Below, one piece after another: positions 7,424 through 15,332 of a DNA stretch of 34,327 nt. The stretch spans positions 1 through 34,327 of the forward strand of contig JAFTYS010000029.1 of the NCBI GenBank assembly GCA_017461285.1, read 5' to 3'. The number at the start of each line of letters is the position of its first letter. The stretch's first letter is position 1. The DNA is from Bacteroidales bacterium (GTDB lineage: Bacteria > Bacteroidota > Bacteroidia > Bacteroidales > UBA932). The notes under the pieces were generated by a model, which worked only from the letters and a program-made list of their open reading frames with translations, made no database searches and was not told the DNA's origin. The translations under genes and the position numbers were made by a program.

Positions 7424-8512
7424 TTAATCAGCAGCAAACGGATCAAGTGCCGCAGTTGGCCTTCCATTCACGAACGCGCCCTTGTCATATGCATTCCATC
7501 CGAGGCCGGCGTAGCTTGACGGCTTCCATCTGCCGTCAGCCTGCGGCTCCCAGTAGAATATTCCAAGGCATCCTTCCATTCCGCTTGTCTGCTCCAGGAT
7601 GTATTCCATGGCTTCTTTCGACTTCTGCGGCTCGCTTACCGGCATGCCGACTTCGCAGAGCATCACCTTCTTTCCGAATTTTCCGTTCATGGTCTTGATG
7701 TTCGCCAGACATTTGTCTGTGTTCACCTTCCAGTCGCACCATCCGCCGTTCTCCCACCATGATGGATAGAGGGACATGCCGATGATGTCGTATGATGCGT
7801 TGCTTTGCTGCATGAGGCTGAAGAACCAGTCGAAGAGTCCGGAGTCGTGGCCGTTGCTCAGATGGACGATGACCTTTGCTGCCGGATAGACCGCCTTTAC
7901 GGCGACGTATCCTGCATTGAGGAAGGCCACGAAGCTTCCTGCAGACTGGCCGCTGACCTTTCCGAGAGGCCAGAGCATTCCCTGGTTCACTTCATTGCCG
8001 ACCTGGACCCATTCCACGTCGATGCCTTCGTCTTTCAAGGCCTTGAGCACCTCGGACGTATGGTCCTTGACGGCCTGGGACATCTGTACGGCATTGAAGT
8101 CCTTCCATCCTGCAGGGACGTTCTGCTTGCTCGGGTCTGCCCATGAGTCGCTGTAATGGAAATCTATCATGATGCGCATGCCAAGCTTCCGGGCGCGTTT
8201 CGCTTTTGCGACCACATCATCCTTTCCGCACCATCCTTCCTCCGGATCCACCCATACGCGAAGACGGATCGCATCGAATCCGATCTCCTTCATGAGCGCG
8301 GTGCATTCGGTCTCCTTCCCTTCGGCATTGTAGAATTTCTGTCCGTCCTTTTCCATCTCGGTCACCCAGCTGATGTCCGCTCCTTTTGCGAACGTCGCTT
8401 CGGGTACATCAGGGGTCTCGTTTTCATTCTGTGTACGGTCCGGATCTTCCGGGGTACATCCTGCCAGTAATGCGATGACGGCGGCAAATGATAATAATCT
8501 GTTAACTTTCAT
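7424..8512 (-). CDS. GH53 arabinogalactan endo-beta-1,4-galactanase, lipoprotein
   Basis: GH53 enzymes cut the beta-1,4-galactan backbone of type I arabinogalactan, the galactan side chain of pectin. The 362-residue protein has a lipoprotein signal (MKVNRLLSFAAVIALLAGCT, Cys19) and a Pro/Glu-rich linker, so it is probably anchored in the outer membrane, possibly facing outwards. Family motifs are clear: KGADISWVTEME near residue 43, IRLRVWVDP, IDFHYSDSWADP near 116, acid/base Glu174 in VQVGNEVNQG, and nucleophile Glu287 in MLCEVGMP. Length is normal for the single-domain family. It is the first gene of the minus-strand operon and the product would feed the GH2 enzyme downstream. The start is supported by a TATATTTG promoter box at 8541-8548 giving a leader of about 20 nt. 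Confidence 0.93.
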   Translation of the reverse strand: MKVNRLLSFAAVIALLAGCTPEDPDRTQNENETPDVPEATFAKGADISWVTEMEKDGQKFYNAEGKETECTALMKEIGFDAIRLRVWVDPEEGWCGKDDVVAKAKRARKLGMRIMIDFHYSDSWADPSKQNVPAGWKDFNAVQMSQAVKDHTSEVLKALKDEGIDVEWVQVGNEVNQGMLWPLGKVSGQSAGSFVAFLNAGYVAVKAVYPAAKVIVHLSNGHDSGLFDWFFSLMQQSNASYDIIGMSLYPSWWENGGWCDWKVNTDKCLANIKTMNGKFGKKVMLCEVGMPVSEPQKSKEAMEYILEQTSGMEGCLGIFYWEPQADGRWKPSSYAGLGWNAYDKGAFVNGRPTAALDPFAAD

Positions 8513-8540
8513 ATTCTTCCTTCCGGTTTCCCTTATCTGA

Positions 8541-8548
8541 CAAATATA
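8541..8548 (-). promoter_or_regulatory. -7 promoter box for the GH53-GH2-S8 operon
   Basis: The minus strand reads TATATTTG, an exact TAnnTTTG match, with the GH53 ATG about 29 bp downstream. No good -33 box is present, which suits an activated promoter. It lies back to back with the regulator promoter at 8562-8569, so binding at one could affect the other. Confidence 0.55.
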
Positions 8549-8561
8549 TGAATTATTTTAC

Positions 8562-8569
8562 TATTTTTG
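8562..8569 (+). promoter_or_regulatory. -7 promoter box for the SusR-like regulator
   Basis: The plus strand reads TATTTTTG, an exact TAnnTTTG match. With a transcript start near 8576, the TTG at 8567 that could open the regulator frame would lie outside the message, which favours the ATGs at 8588 or 8603 as the start. Confidence 0.55.
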
Positions 8570-8602
8570 TGTCTGAATGTTAATCAAATGACTGATATTG
8601 CC

Positions 8603-10204
8603 ATGAAATTCAGAGCTCTGTCTGCGACGCTTGTGTTCTGTCTTCTCGCTTTGTCCTGCAGCGGGCGGAAGGAAAGCCTTTACGAAGAACATCTTTCAAG
8701 ACTTGATGCGACTCTTGAGATGGCGGACGAATATATCCGCGCAAAGGAGCAGAAGATAAGCACTATCGAAAACATGCTGCACTCCAGGGGCGTCACCCCG
8801 ATGCAGCAGTATCATATCTACGGACAGCTGTATGAAGAATTTTTTGCCTTCCAGTTCGATAAGGCAAAAGATGCCATCGAACATCAGATAGTCCTGGCGG
8901 ATGAGATGGGCGAAAGAAGCCTGAAAGACGATGCGATGCTTGACAAGGCCCTTCTTCTGACCAATGCCGGATTCTTTCTCGAAGCGAGCCAGGTCTTCGA
9001 TGCCCTTGACACCTTGGCCCTGGGTAAGGGACAGATGGTTTCCTGGTACAATGCAAGGCAGAAGTTTCTCCATGATTATCAGGAATATGTGCGGACGTCT
9101 GAATTTGTGGTTCCGGATGCGGACAAGATAAAGTTCTATCAGGACAAGGCCCTTGCCGGCACACCGTCAACGTCTCCTATGAACCGCCATATCCGCATCC
9201 TCAGGATGATAGAGGAGCAGGAGTTCGAAGAAGCCTATGAAGAAAACCTCAGGTTCATCAATTCTCTTGACCAGACCGATCATGACTATGCGGTCCAGAC
9301 ATACTGGCAAGGATTCATATGCGAGAATCTGGAAAGGGAAGAAGAAAACATCTACTGGTGGGTAGAGTCTGCCATATGCGACATCAAAGGCGCGGTCAAG
9401 GACAATGCTTCATTGTGTTCGGTGGCCATAAAGCTAAGCTCTCCGGAAGATACGGAGCGTGCCTTCAAGTATATCAGGCTGTCTCTCGATGATGCAGTCT
9501 ACTACAATGCAAAGCTGCGCAAGGTACAGATCGCTTCCACCATGCCATGGATCCAGAGCGCCTATACCGAGAGCAAGGAGATGCAGAGCCGTGACAGAAA
9601 TATGTATTTCGTCTTTACAGTGGGTGCGGCATTGCTGCTTGCGATGGTCTCCTTTCTGTCGGTAAGCTTCTATATCAAAGGAAGACGGTCTACACGCGAA
9701 ATCCGTAAGAAGACAGAGCAGCTTGCGGAATACAACCTTTCCATCAAGGAAGCGGAAGACAGTCTGCGCAAGATCAATTATGACCTGATAGAGGCCAACG
9801 CCGCCAAGGAGGAGTATCTCGGACTCTTCCTTTCGATGTGTTCGGGATATCTGGACAAACTCAAGAAAAGCATCACCCGCGACCAGTATGATGCCGAACT
9901 GAAGAACTTCTACAAGACTTTCGACACTTCCTTCCTCTCGCTGTATCCGTCTTTCGTCGATGATCTGAACTCCCTTCTCAAGGAGGACGGACGCGTTGTC
10001 CTGAAGGAAGGTGAGATGCTCAATACCGAGCTAAGGATCTTCGCCCTGATCAAGCTCGGCATCACCCAGTCGTCCCATATAGCATCTCTTTTGAGGTATT
10101 CCGTCAACACTATCTACAACTACAGGGCGCAGATAAAGAATGCCGCTCTGGAGGATAGGGACAACTTCGAAGAAAAGGTGAAAAAGATCGGTTCAAGGCA
10201 CTGA
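8603..10204 (+). CDS. SusR-like membrane-spanning transcriptional regulator (DUF6377-type)
   Basis: This 533-residue protein has an N-terminal signal with a lipobox-like LLALSC at residue 19, a long helical, TPR-like periplasmic part (about 25-325), one transmembrane segment (about 334-357), a basic stop-transfer KGRRSTREIRKK, a coiled coil (about 365-405) and a C-terminal cytoplasmic region with a LuxR-like helix-turn-helix at about 475-515 (ELRIFALIKLGITQSSHIAS then LLRYSVNTIYNYRAQIK). This matches the architecture of SusR, the maltose-sensing regulator of the starch system in Bacteroides thetaiotaomicron. It probably senses an oligosaccharide in the periplasm and activates transcription from the membrane. 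It sits directly upstream of SusC and divergent from GH53. An upstream in-frame ATG at 8588 is the alternative start. Confidence 0.8.
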   Translation: MKFRALSATLVFCLLALSCSGRKESLYEEHLSRLDATLEMADEYIRAKEQKISTIENMLHSRGVTPMQQYHIYGQLYEEFFAFQFDKAKDAIEHQIVLADEMGERSLKDDAMLDKALLLTNAGFFLEASQVFDALDTLALGKGQMVSWYNARQKFLHDYQEYVRTSEFVVPDADKIKFYQDKALAGTPSTSPMNRHIRILRMIEEQEFEEAYEENLRFINSLDQTDHDYAVQTYWQGFICENLEREEENIYWWVESAICDIKGAVKDNASLCSVAIKLSSPEDTERAFKYIRLSLDDAVYYNAKLRKVQIASTMPWIQSAYTESKEMQSRDRNMYFVFTVGAALLLAMVSFLSVSFYIKGRRSTREIRKKTEQLAEYNLSIKEAEDSLRKINYDLIEANAAKEEYLGLFLSMCSGYLDKLKKSITRDQYDAELKNFYKTFDTSFLSLYPSFVDDLNSLLKEDGRVVLKEGEMLNTELRIFALIKLGITQSSHIASLLRYSVNTIYNYRAQIKNAALEDRDNFEEKVKKIGSRH

Positions 10205-10260
10205 AAAACGCCCTTTCTTTGTCACTTTTTCCACTTTTCAGATATATGTGAAATTTTTGT

Positions 10261-10283
10261 AACCCGCTATAAATTAGCGGGTT
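10261..10283. repeat. Perfect 9-bp inverted repeat between regulator and susC
   Basis: AACCCGCTA, loop TAAAT, TAGCGGGTT forms a perfect stem-loop. No run of T follows on either strand, so it is not a standard terminator; it may still end or stabilise the regulator message, or be an operator. Confidence 0.55.
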
Positions 10284-10470
10284 AAGTTCTTGATATTCGA
10301 GTGATTTTCCACTTTTGTGAAACGTAATAATCAGGCAGACCATCTTTTGTCCACTTTTTTGCTTGTTTTTATGGCGTAAGTTCATTGAAAATCAATGTGT
10401 TATGGTGTGGTTGTCCACTAATTTTCCCCTATGGTCAGTCATAGTGGACGGATGAGCGTTATTTTTTTAT

Positions 10471-10478
10471 TAAATTTG
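10471..10478 (+). promoter_or_regulatory. susC: -7 promoter box for the SusC operon
   Basis: TAAATTTG matches TAnnTTTG exactly and lies 54 bp before the susC ATG, predicting a leader of about 48 nt. No -33 TTTG is seen 19-21 bp upstream, in keeping with dependence on an activator. Confidence 0.6.
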
Positions 10479-10532
10479 AGACACGAATTAAAGATTTCGT
10501 ACACAAACATATTAACACATAAACACTAACCC

Positions 10533-13500
10533 ATGAAACACCTAACTTATCGAATCGCCCTTATCTTTGCGGTAATGGCTCTGAGCTGCGCAAGCGCGTT
10601 CGCTCAGCAAGTGAAAGGTACGGTCAGGGATTCAGCTGGCGAGCCTGTAATAGGCGCGGCGGTCGTTGTTGAAGGCACGACCAACGGTACAGTTGTTGAC
10701 CTCGACGGTAATTTCATGTTTGACACAGCAGTCCCTTCAGATGCATTCCTTGTGGTCACTTCCATCGGCTACAAGACTGCACGCGTTCCAGTAGGGGAGG
10801 GCAGCCTGAACATCGTGCTTGAAGAAGATACGACGATGCTTGAAGAGACGGTCGTTGTCGGATACGGCGTCCAGAAGAAGAGCGTCGTTACTGCAGCGAT
10901 TTCTTCAATCACTTCAGAAGATCTGAAGTCACAGTCACAGACCCGAGTGGACAATCTCCTTCAGGGTATGACTTCCGGAGTTGTCGTTACGACTCCTTCC
11001 GGTGCTCCGGATGCTGCCGGTCAGGTACGCGTACGTGGTGTCGGTTCCATCAATGGAAGTGATCCTCTTTACATCATTGACGGTTTCGCAGTCAGCGGAG
11101 GCATCGACTACCTGAACCCTAACGACATCGAGCGTATCGAGGTGCTCAAGGATGCCGCTTCCGGCGCTGTCTACGGTGCACGTGCAGCGAACGGAGTCAT
11201 CCTCGTAACTACAAAGCAGGGTCAGAAGGGAAAGACCAAAGTGAATTATGACTTCTCTTACGGATGGCAGAACCCATGGCGCAAGCCTTCGGTCCTCAAT
11301 GCAACCGAATATGCCATCATGATGAACGAAGGCTACCTCAATGCAGGTCAGGCTCCTGTATATGATGATCCGTATTCATTCGGAGAAGGTACTGACTGGG
11401 TAGGACTCATCTTCAACAACAACGCTCCTGTAATGAAGCATGACCTCAATGTCAGCGGCGGTAACGAAAAGACCACATATTCTACATCTTTCGGCTATCT
11501 CAGCAGAGAAGGTACGATCGGCGGTAACTACGGCCGTTCGAACTATGACAGATTTACTGTACGCCAGACTCTGAATTCCGTTCTCTTCGACAACACTGCC
11601 GACAGGTCATGGCTCAACAAGATGACCATGAGCACAAGCGTTTCCTATGCGCATATCAATTCTACCGGCATCAGCAACAACTCTGAGTTCGGTTCGCCTC
11701 TCGGCTCGGCTCTGGGCATGTCTCCGCTTCTCGATGTATATGCTACTCCGGAGGAGGAAGAGTCATACAAGACAATGTATCCTGACGGATATGCACATAT
11801 CGTAAGAGATGCTTCCGGCAGGGCTTATACTGTAGTTGACGGTAATGTATACAATGAGCAGACCCATCCGCTTGCTTCATTGAGCCTTCCTGGAACAAAA
11901 TACGATACAGACAAGTTCGTTGCCAACGGCGCTGTCGAACTGAACATCTGGGATGCCCTCAAGTTCCGTTCATCTGTCGGCATCGACCTTGCGTTCTGGG
12001 GAAATCACGGTTATACAAAGCAGTATTTCCTTTCTTCAAAGAGCTACAATTATAATACTGTAGCATCTGAGACCACATATGACAAGGACGGCAATGCCAC
12101 AACGACAGAGAAGATCAACTATGCAGAGTCTGCGCAGCAGGAGATGAACCGCGCCCTCAGATGGCAGGTTGAGAATGTCATTTCATACGACAAGACATTC
12201 GGAAAGCATAGCGTTGCTGCTGTCCTCGGACAGACAGCCATCCGCTCCACTTCTTCAAATGTAGGTGCAAATGCCCGCGGACTCATGTATCCTTATGATG
12301 AGTGGAAGATTTCGGTAAACAATACTGTCGGACAGCAGGCTGACGGAAACCGTAACGGCTGGGGAAGCTGGAATTCGATCGCTTACTCGCTTCTCTCATA
12401 CTTCGGCCGTGTTTCATACAACTATGATGAGCGCTACATGGCGGAGGTTACAATGCGTGCCGACGCTTCTTCAAACTTCGGTCCTAACAACAAGTGGGGA
12501 TACTTCCCTTCATTCAGCTTGGGATGGAATGCGAAGAACGAAGAATTCCTTAAGGATGTATCATGGCTTTCAGCATTGAAGCTTCGCGGATCATGGGGTA
12601 TCAACGGTAACGACCAGATCGGTAGCTTCAGATATGCTGTCTATATGAGCTCAGGCAACAACTATACATTCGGTTCGGGAGCCAACGGCAGCGAGACCAT
12701 CAGCATTGGTGCCAAGCCTAACGGACTTGCAAACCCTAATGCAAAGTGGGAGCAGTCGATCCAGACTGACATCGGAGTTGATATGGGATTCCTCGGAAAC
12801 CGCGTCACCTTCACTGCCGACTGGTATAACAAGGTCACTTCCGGAATGCTTATGGATATGCAGGTGCCTGGTTATGCAGGTGACTCTGCCCCTATCGGAA
12901 ACGTAGGTACCATGTCGAACTCAGGTGTCGAGCTTGATCTCGGATATCGTGACGATTACGGTGATTTCAGCTGGAGCATATCTGCGAATGCGACTTATAC
13001 AAGGAATGTCCTCACAGAGCTTGGAGACGATGCGACTTCTCTTTATGGTTCATCTCACAAGATCGGCCAGCTTACACGCGGTATCGTAGGTCTTCCATTC
13101 CCATACTTCTACGGCCACAAGTCAGACGGTATCTTCCAGAATGCAGAAGAGGTTGCGGCTCATGTAAATGCGAACGGACAGGCTCTCCAGCCTAACGCCC
13201 AGCCTGGTGACGTACGTTTCGTGGATGTCGACGGTGACGGCGACATCGATGACGACGACCGCACATACATCGGCAAGGGTACTCCGGACTGGTCGTTCGG
13301 TCTCAATATCGGCTTTGAGTGGAAGGGAATCGATTTCAACATGCTCCTTCAGGGCGTAGTAGGAAATCAGGCTTTCAACGTGACACGTCGTACGGACCTC
13401 TATTACATCAACCTTCCTAAGACCATCCTCAACCGCTGGACAGGAGAAGGCACATCCGACACACAACCAAGATTCATGTTCGATTCTCCGAACAACAACT

Positions 13501-13775
13501 ATCGTTCATCTGACCTTTGGGTAGAGGATGCATCCTTCCTTCGCGCCCGTAACGTGCAGCTCGGATACACTCTTCCTCAGAAATGGACAAAGAAGTTCTT
13601 CGTGCAGCGTCTGAGAGTCTATGCTCAGGCGGAGAATCTCTTCACCCTTACAAAGTATTCAGGTTGCGATCCTGAAGTTACCGGAGGAAACGGCTTCAGT
13701 TCTGACCTTGGTGTTGACCGCGGAGTATATCCTCAGTCACGCACATTCTCAGTCGGTGTAAATCTTAACTTCTAA
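10533..13775 (+). CDS. susC: SusC-like TonB-dependent outer-membrane transporter
   Basis: This 1080-residue protein imports oligosaccharides through the outer membrane, powered by TonB. Parts in order: signal peptide (cleavage near Ala24), a carboxypeptidase-regulatory-like domain (about 27-97, starting VKGTVRDSAGEPVIGAAVVV), a TonB box (ETVVVGYG, 105-112), the plug domain (about 113-225, with RVRGVGSINGSDPLYIIDG) and a 22-strand barrel ending in the outer-membrane C-terminal signal FSVGVNLNF. Length is usual for SusC. There is no N-terminal STN domain, so signalling to an anti-sigma factor is not expected, which agrees with control by a SusR-like regulator. It is followed 10 bp later by SusD, with which it should form the bipartite transport complex. 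Expected cargo is a beta-glucan oligosaccharide, inferred from the enzymes downstream. Confidence 0.96.
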   Translation: MKHLTYRIALIFAVMALSCASAFAQQVKGTVRDSAGEPVIGAAVVVEGTTNGTVVDLDGNFMFDTAVPSDAFLVVTSIGYKTARVPVGEGSLNIVLEEDTTMLEETVVVGYGVQKKSVVTAAISSITSEDLKSQSQTRVDNLLQGMTSGVVVTTPSGAPDAAGQVRVRGVGSINGSDPLYIIDGFAVSGGIDYLNPNDIERIEVLKDAASGAVYGARAANGVILVTTKQGQKGKTKVNYDFSYGWQNPWRKPSVLNATEYAIMMNEGYLNAGQAPVYDDPYSFGEGTDWVGLIFNNNAPVMKHDLNVSGGNEKTTYSTSFGYLSREGTIGGNYGRSNYDRFTVRQTLNSVLFDNTADRSWLNKMTMSTSVSYAHINSTGISNNSEFGSPLGSALGMSPLLDVYATPEEEESYKTMYPDGYAHIVRDASGRAYTVVDGNVYNEQTHPLASLSLPGTKYDTDKFVANGAVELNIWDALKFRSSVGIDLAFWGNHGYTKQYFLSSKSYNYNTVASETTYDKDGNATTTEKINYAESAQQEMNRALRWQVENVISYDKTFGKHSVAAVLGQTAIRSTSSNVGANARGLMYPYDEWKISVNNTVGQQADGNRNGWGSWNSIAYSLLSYFGRVSYNYDERYMAEVTMRADASSNFGPNNKWGYFPSFSLGWNAKNEEFLKDVSWLSALKLRGSWGINGNDQIGSFRYAVYMSSGNNYTFGSGANGSETISIGAKPNGLANPNAKWEQSIQTDIGVDMGFLGNRVTFTADWYNKVTSGMLMDMQVPGYAGDSAPIGNVGTMSNSGVELDLGYRDDYGDFSWSISANATYTRNVLTELGDDATSLYGSSHKIGQLTRGIVGLPFPYFYGHKSDGIFQNAEEVAAHVNANGQALQPNAQPGDVRFVDVDGDGDIDDDDRTYIGKGTPDWSFGLNIGFEWKGIDFNMLLQGVVGNQAFNVTRRTDLYYINLPKTILNRWTGEGTSDTQPRFMFDSPNNNYRSSDLWVEDASFLRARNVQLGYTLPQKWTKKFFVQRLRVYAQAENLFTLTKYSGCDPEVTGGNGFSSDLGVDRGVYPQSRTFSVGVNLNF

Positions 13776-13794
13776 TTAAACCCGGATGATGATT

Positions 13795-15294
13795 ATGAAA
13801 AAGATATATTTTGCAATCTGCGCTTTCGCAGTTATGATTCTTTCATCGTGCGGTGAGGATTTCGTTACCGCAGTCCACAACTCTTCGGAGCCTCAGAGCG
13901 AATATTATATCAACGAGGAGCGTATGTTCCAGGGTCTTGTGGCAGCATATGACCCATTGAAATGGTTCGACTACTTCTATGAATATGATGCTCTCAACAT
14001 GGTTTCTGACATCATGGCTGACGACATCTATTGCGGCGGATCAAATGAAGGCGACCAGCCTAAGCTTGTGAAGACCCATTTATATACGGTGACTTCCCAG
14101 GAGCAGTGCGGTACCATCTGGACCATCGCTTATTCAGGTATCAACCGTGCCTGCCATGTCCTCGAGAACGTTGACAAAGTTCCCGGTATGGCAGATGCTA
14201 CGAAAGCACTTTATAAGGCTGAGGCTACAGTGCTCAAGGCTTTCTACTACAATCTTCTCTGGAAGTTCTGGGGTAATGTTCCTTATTATGATGTAAACCT
14301 TACAGCTCCTTATACTGCCCCTCAGCTCAAGGCTGACGAAGTATACGAGAATATCGTTACACGTCTTGAAGAGGTGTTTGAGATGGATGTGCTTCCTATG
14401 AAGGCGGCTGCCGGAAATGAGGGACGTGTCACAAAGGCCATGGCTTACATGCTTTATGCTGAGACAGTAATGTATCAGAATGATGAAACCCGTTACGGCA
14501 AGGCTCTTGACTGTATGGATGAAATCATCAACAGCGGCCAGTTCTCTCTTGTTGCCGACTTCGCATCCATATGGGAGGAATCAGGCGAATGGGGACCTGA
14601 GTCGATCTGGGAGATCAACTATATTTCAGAAGGAGCAGCACGTTCATGGGGCTCTCCTATCCATAGCGGCGGTTCCGTATATCCTATGCTTACCGGCGTG
14701 CCGGGTGCTCCTGAGGCATCAGGTTACAAGGGCGGCTGGGGCTTCGGTCCTGTAGCGCAGTCTGCATGGGACATGTATGCGGAGGATGATACCCGTCGTG
14801 ACGGTGGTATACTCAACTTCTACTATGAGTTCCCTGACCTCAAGCTTGGTGAGGAGCGCTGGCAGTACACCGGACTCTTCCTCAAGAAATATGTTGCAAG
14901 GATGAACGGAAACCATGGCCAGATCGCTGACGCCGACATGAACTATGGCAACAACCAGCGCTATTACCGTTATGCAGAGACTCTCCTCAATGCAGCTGAG
15001 CTCGGAGTCCTCACAGGTAAGGACCGTAGCCAGCATCTTGCGGCTGTCCGCGCCCGTGCGAACTGCAAGGACACAGGAGCGACCCAGCTTGACATCCTCG
15101 AGGAGCGCCATAAGGAGTTCGTCGGTGAAGGAAAGCGCTATTGGGACCTCATCCGTACAGGACAGGCCGAGACAGTCCTCAAGGCTGCAAATCATGAGTG
15201 GAGAACAATTGACTGGACTCCAAGCAAGAAGTACTGGCCTCTTCCTCAGTCTGAGGTAGACAAGGATCCTAATCTTGTACAGAACAATTACTAA
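13795..15294 (+). CDS. susD: SusD-like surface glycan-binding lipoprotein
   Basis: SusD forms the lid of the SusC transporter and delivers glycan to it. The protein has a lipoprotein signal (MKKIYFAICAFAVMILSSCGED, Cys19) and the mostly helical TPR-containing SusD/RagB fold, including YSGINRACHVLENVDKV, an ALYKAEATVLKAFYYNLLWKF stretch and the family C-terminal block RHKEFVGEGKRYWDLIRTGQ. About 500 residues is the normal length. I chose the ATG at 13795; two further in-frame ATGs occur at 13786 and 13789. It lies between SusC and the large binding lipoprotein in one transcription unit. A Trp- and Tyr-rich segment around residues 255-300 is a candidate glycan-contact region, though this cannot be assigned without a structure. 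Confidence 0.95.
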   Translation: MKKIYFAICAFAVMILSSCGEDFVTAVHNSSEPQSEYYINEERMFQGLVAAYDPLKWFDYFYEYDALNMVSDIMADDIYCGGSNEGDQPKLVKTHLYTVTSQEQCGTIWTIAYSGINRACHVLENVDKVPGMADATKALYKAEATVLKAFYYNLLWKFWGNVPYYDVNLTAPYTAPQLKADEVYENIVTRLEEVFEMDVLPMKAAAGNEGRVTKAMAYMLYAETVMYQNDETRYGKALDCMDEIINSGQFSLVADFASIWEESGEWGPESIWEINYISEGAARSWGSPIHSGGSVYPMLTGVPGAPEASGYKGGWGFGPVAQSAWDMYAEDDTRRDGGILNFYYEFPDLKLGEERWQYTGLFLKKYVARMNGNHGQIADADMNYGNNQRYYRYAETLLNAAELGVLTGKDRSQHLAAVRARANCKDTGATQLDILEERHKEFVGEGKRYWDLIRTGQAETVLKAANHEWRTIDWTPSKKYWPLPQSEVDKDPNLVQNNY

Positions 15295-15332
15295 CGGCAG
15301 CAATGCTATATGAATCTAAAATTGATTTGATT

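Larger units (their letters stand above)
10205..10532. promoter_or_regulatory. 328-bp regulatory region upstream of susC
   Basis: No gene is visible here. The exact octamer CCACTTTT occurs at 10231, 10309 and 10351, with a TCACTTTT at 10222 and a CCACTAATTTT at 10415; the first two full copies are followed by GTGAAA. An 8-bp inverted repeat GTCCACTA/TAGTGGAC has arms at 10413-10420 and 10442-10449, and inside it CTATG/CATAG arms lie at 10429-10433 and 10440-10444. The downstream promoter is at 10471-10478. The arrangement of repeated motifs upstream of a -33-less promoter fits binding sites for an activator, most simply the SusR-like protein encoded just upstream. Confidence 0.5.

Noticed and set aside
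10261..10283. Terminator for the regulator gene
   Set aside because: The stem is perfect but no T-run follows on either strand, so I list it as an inverted repeat only.
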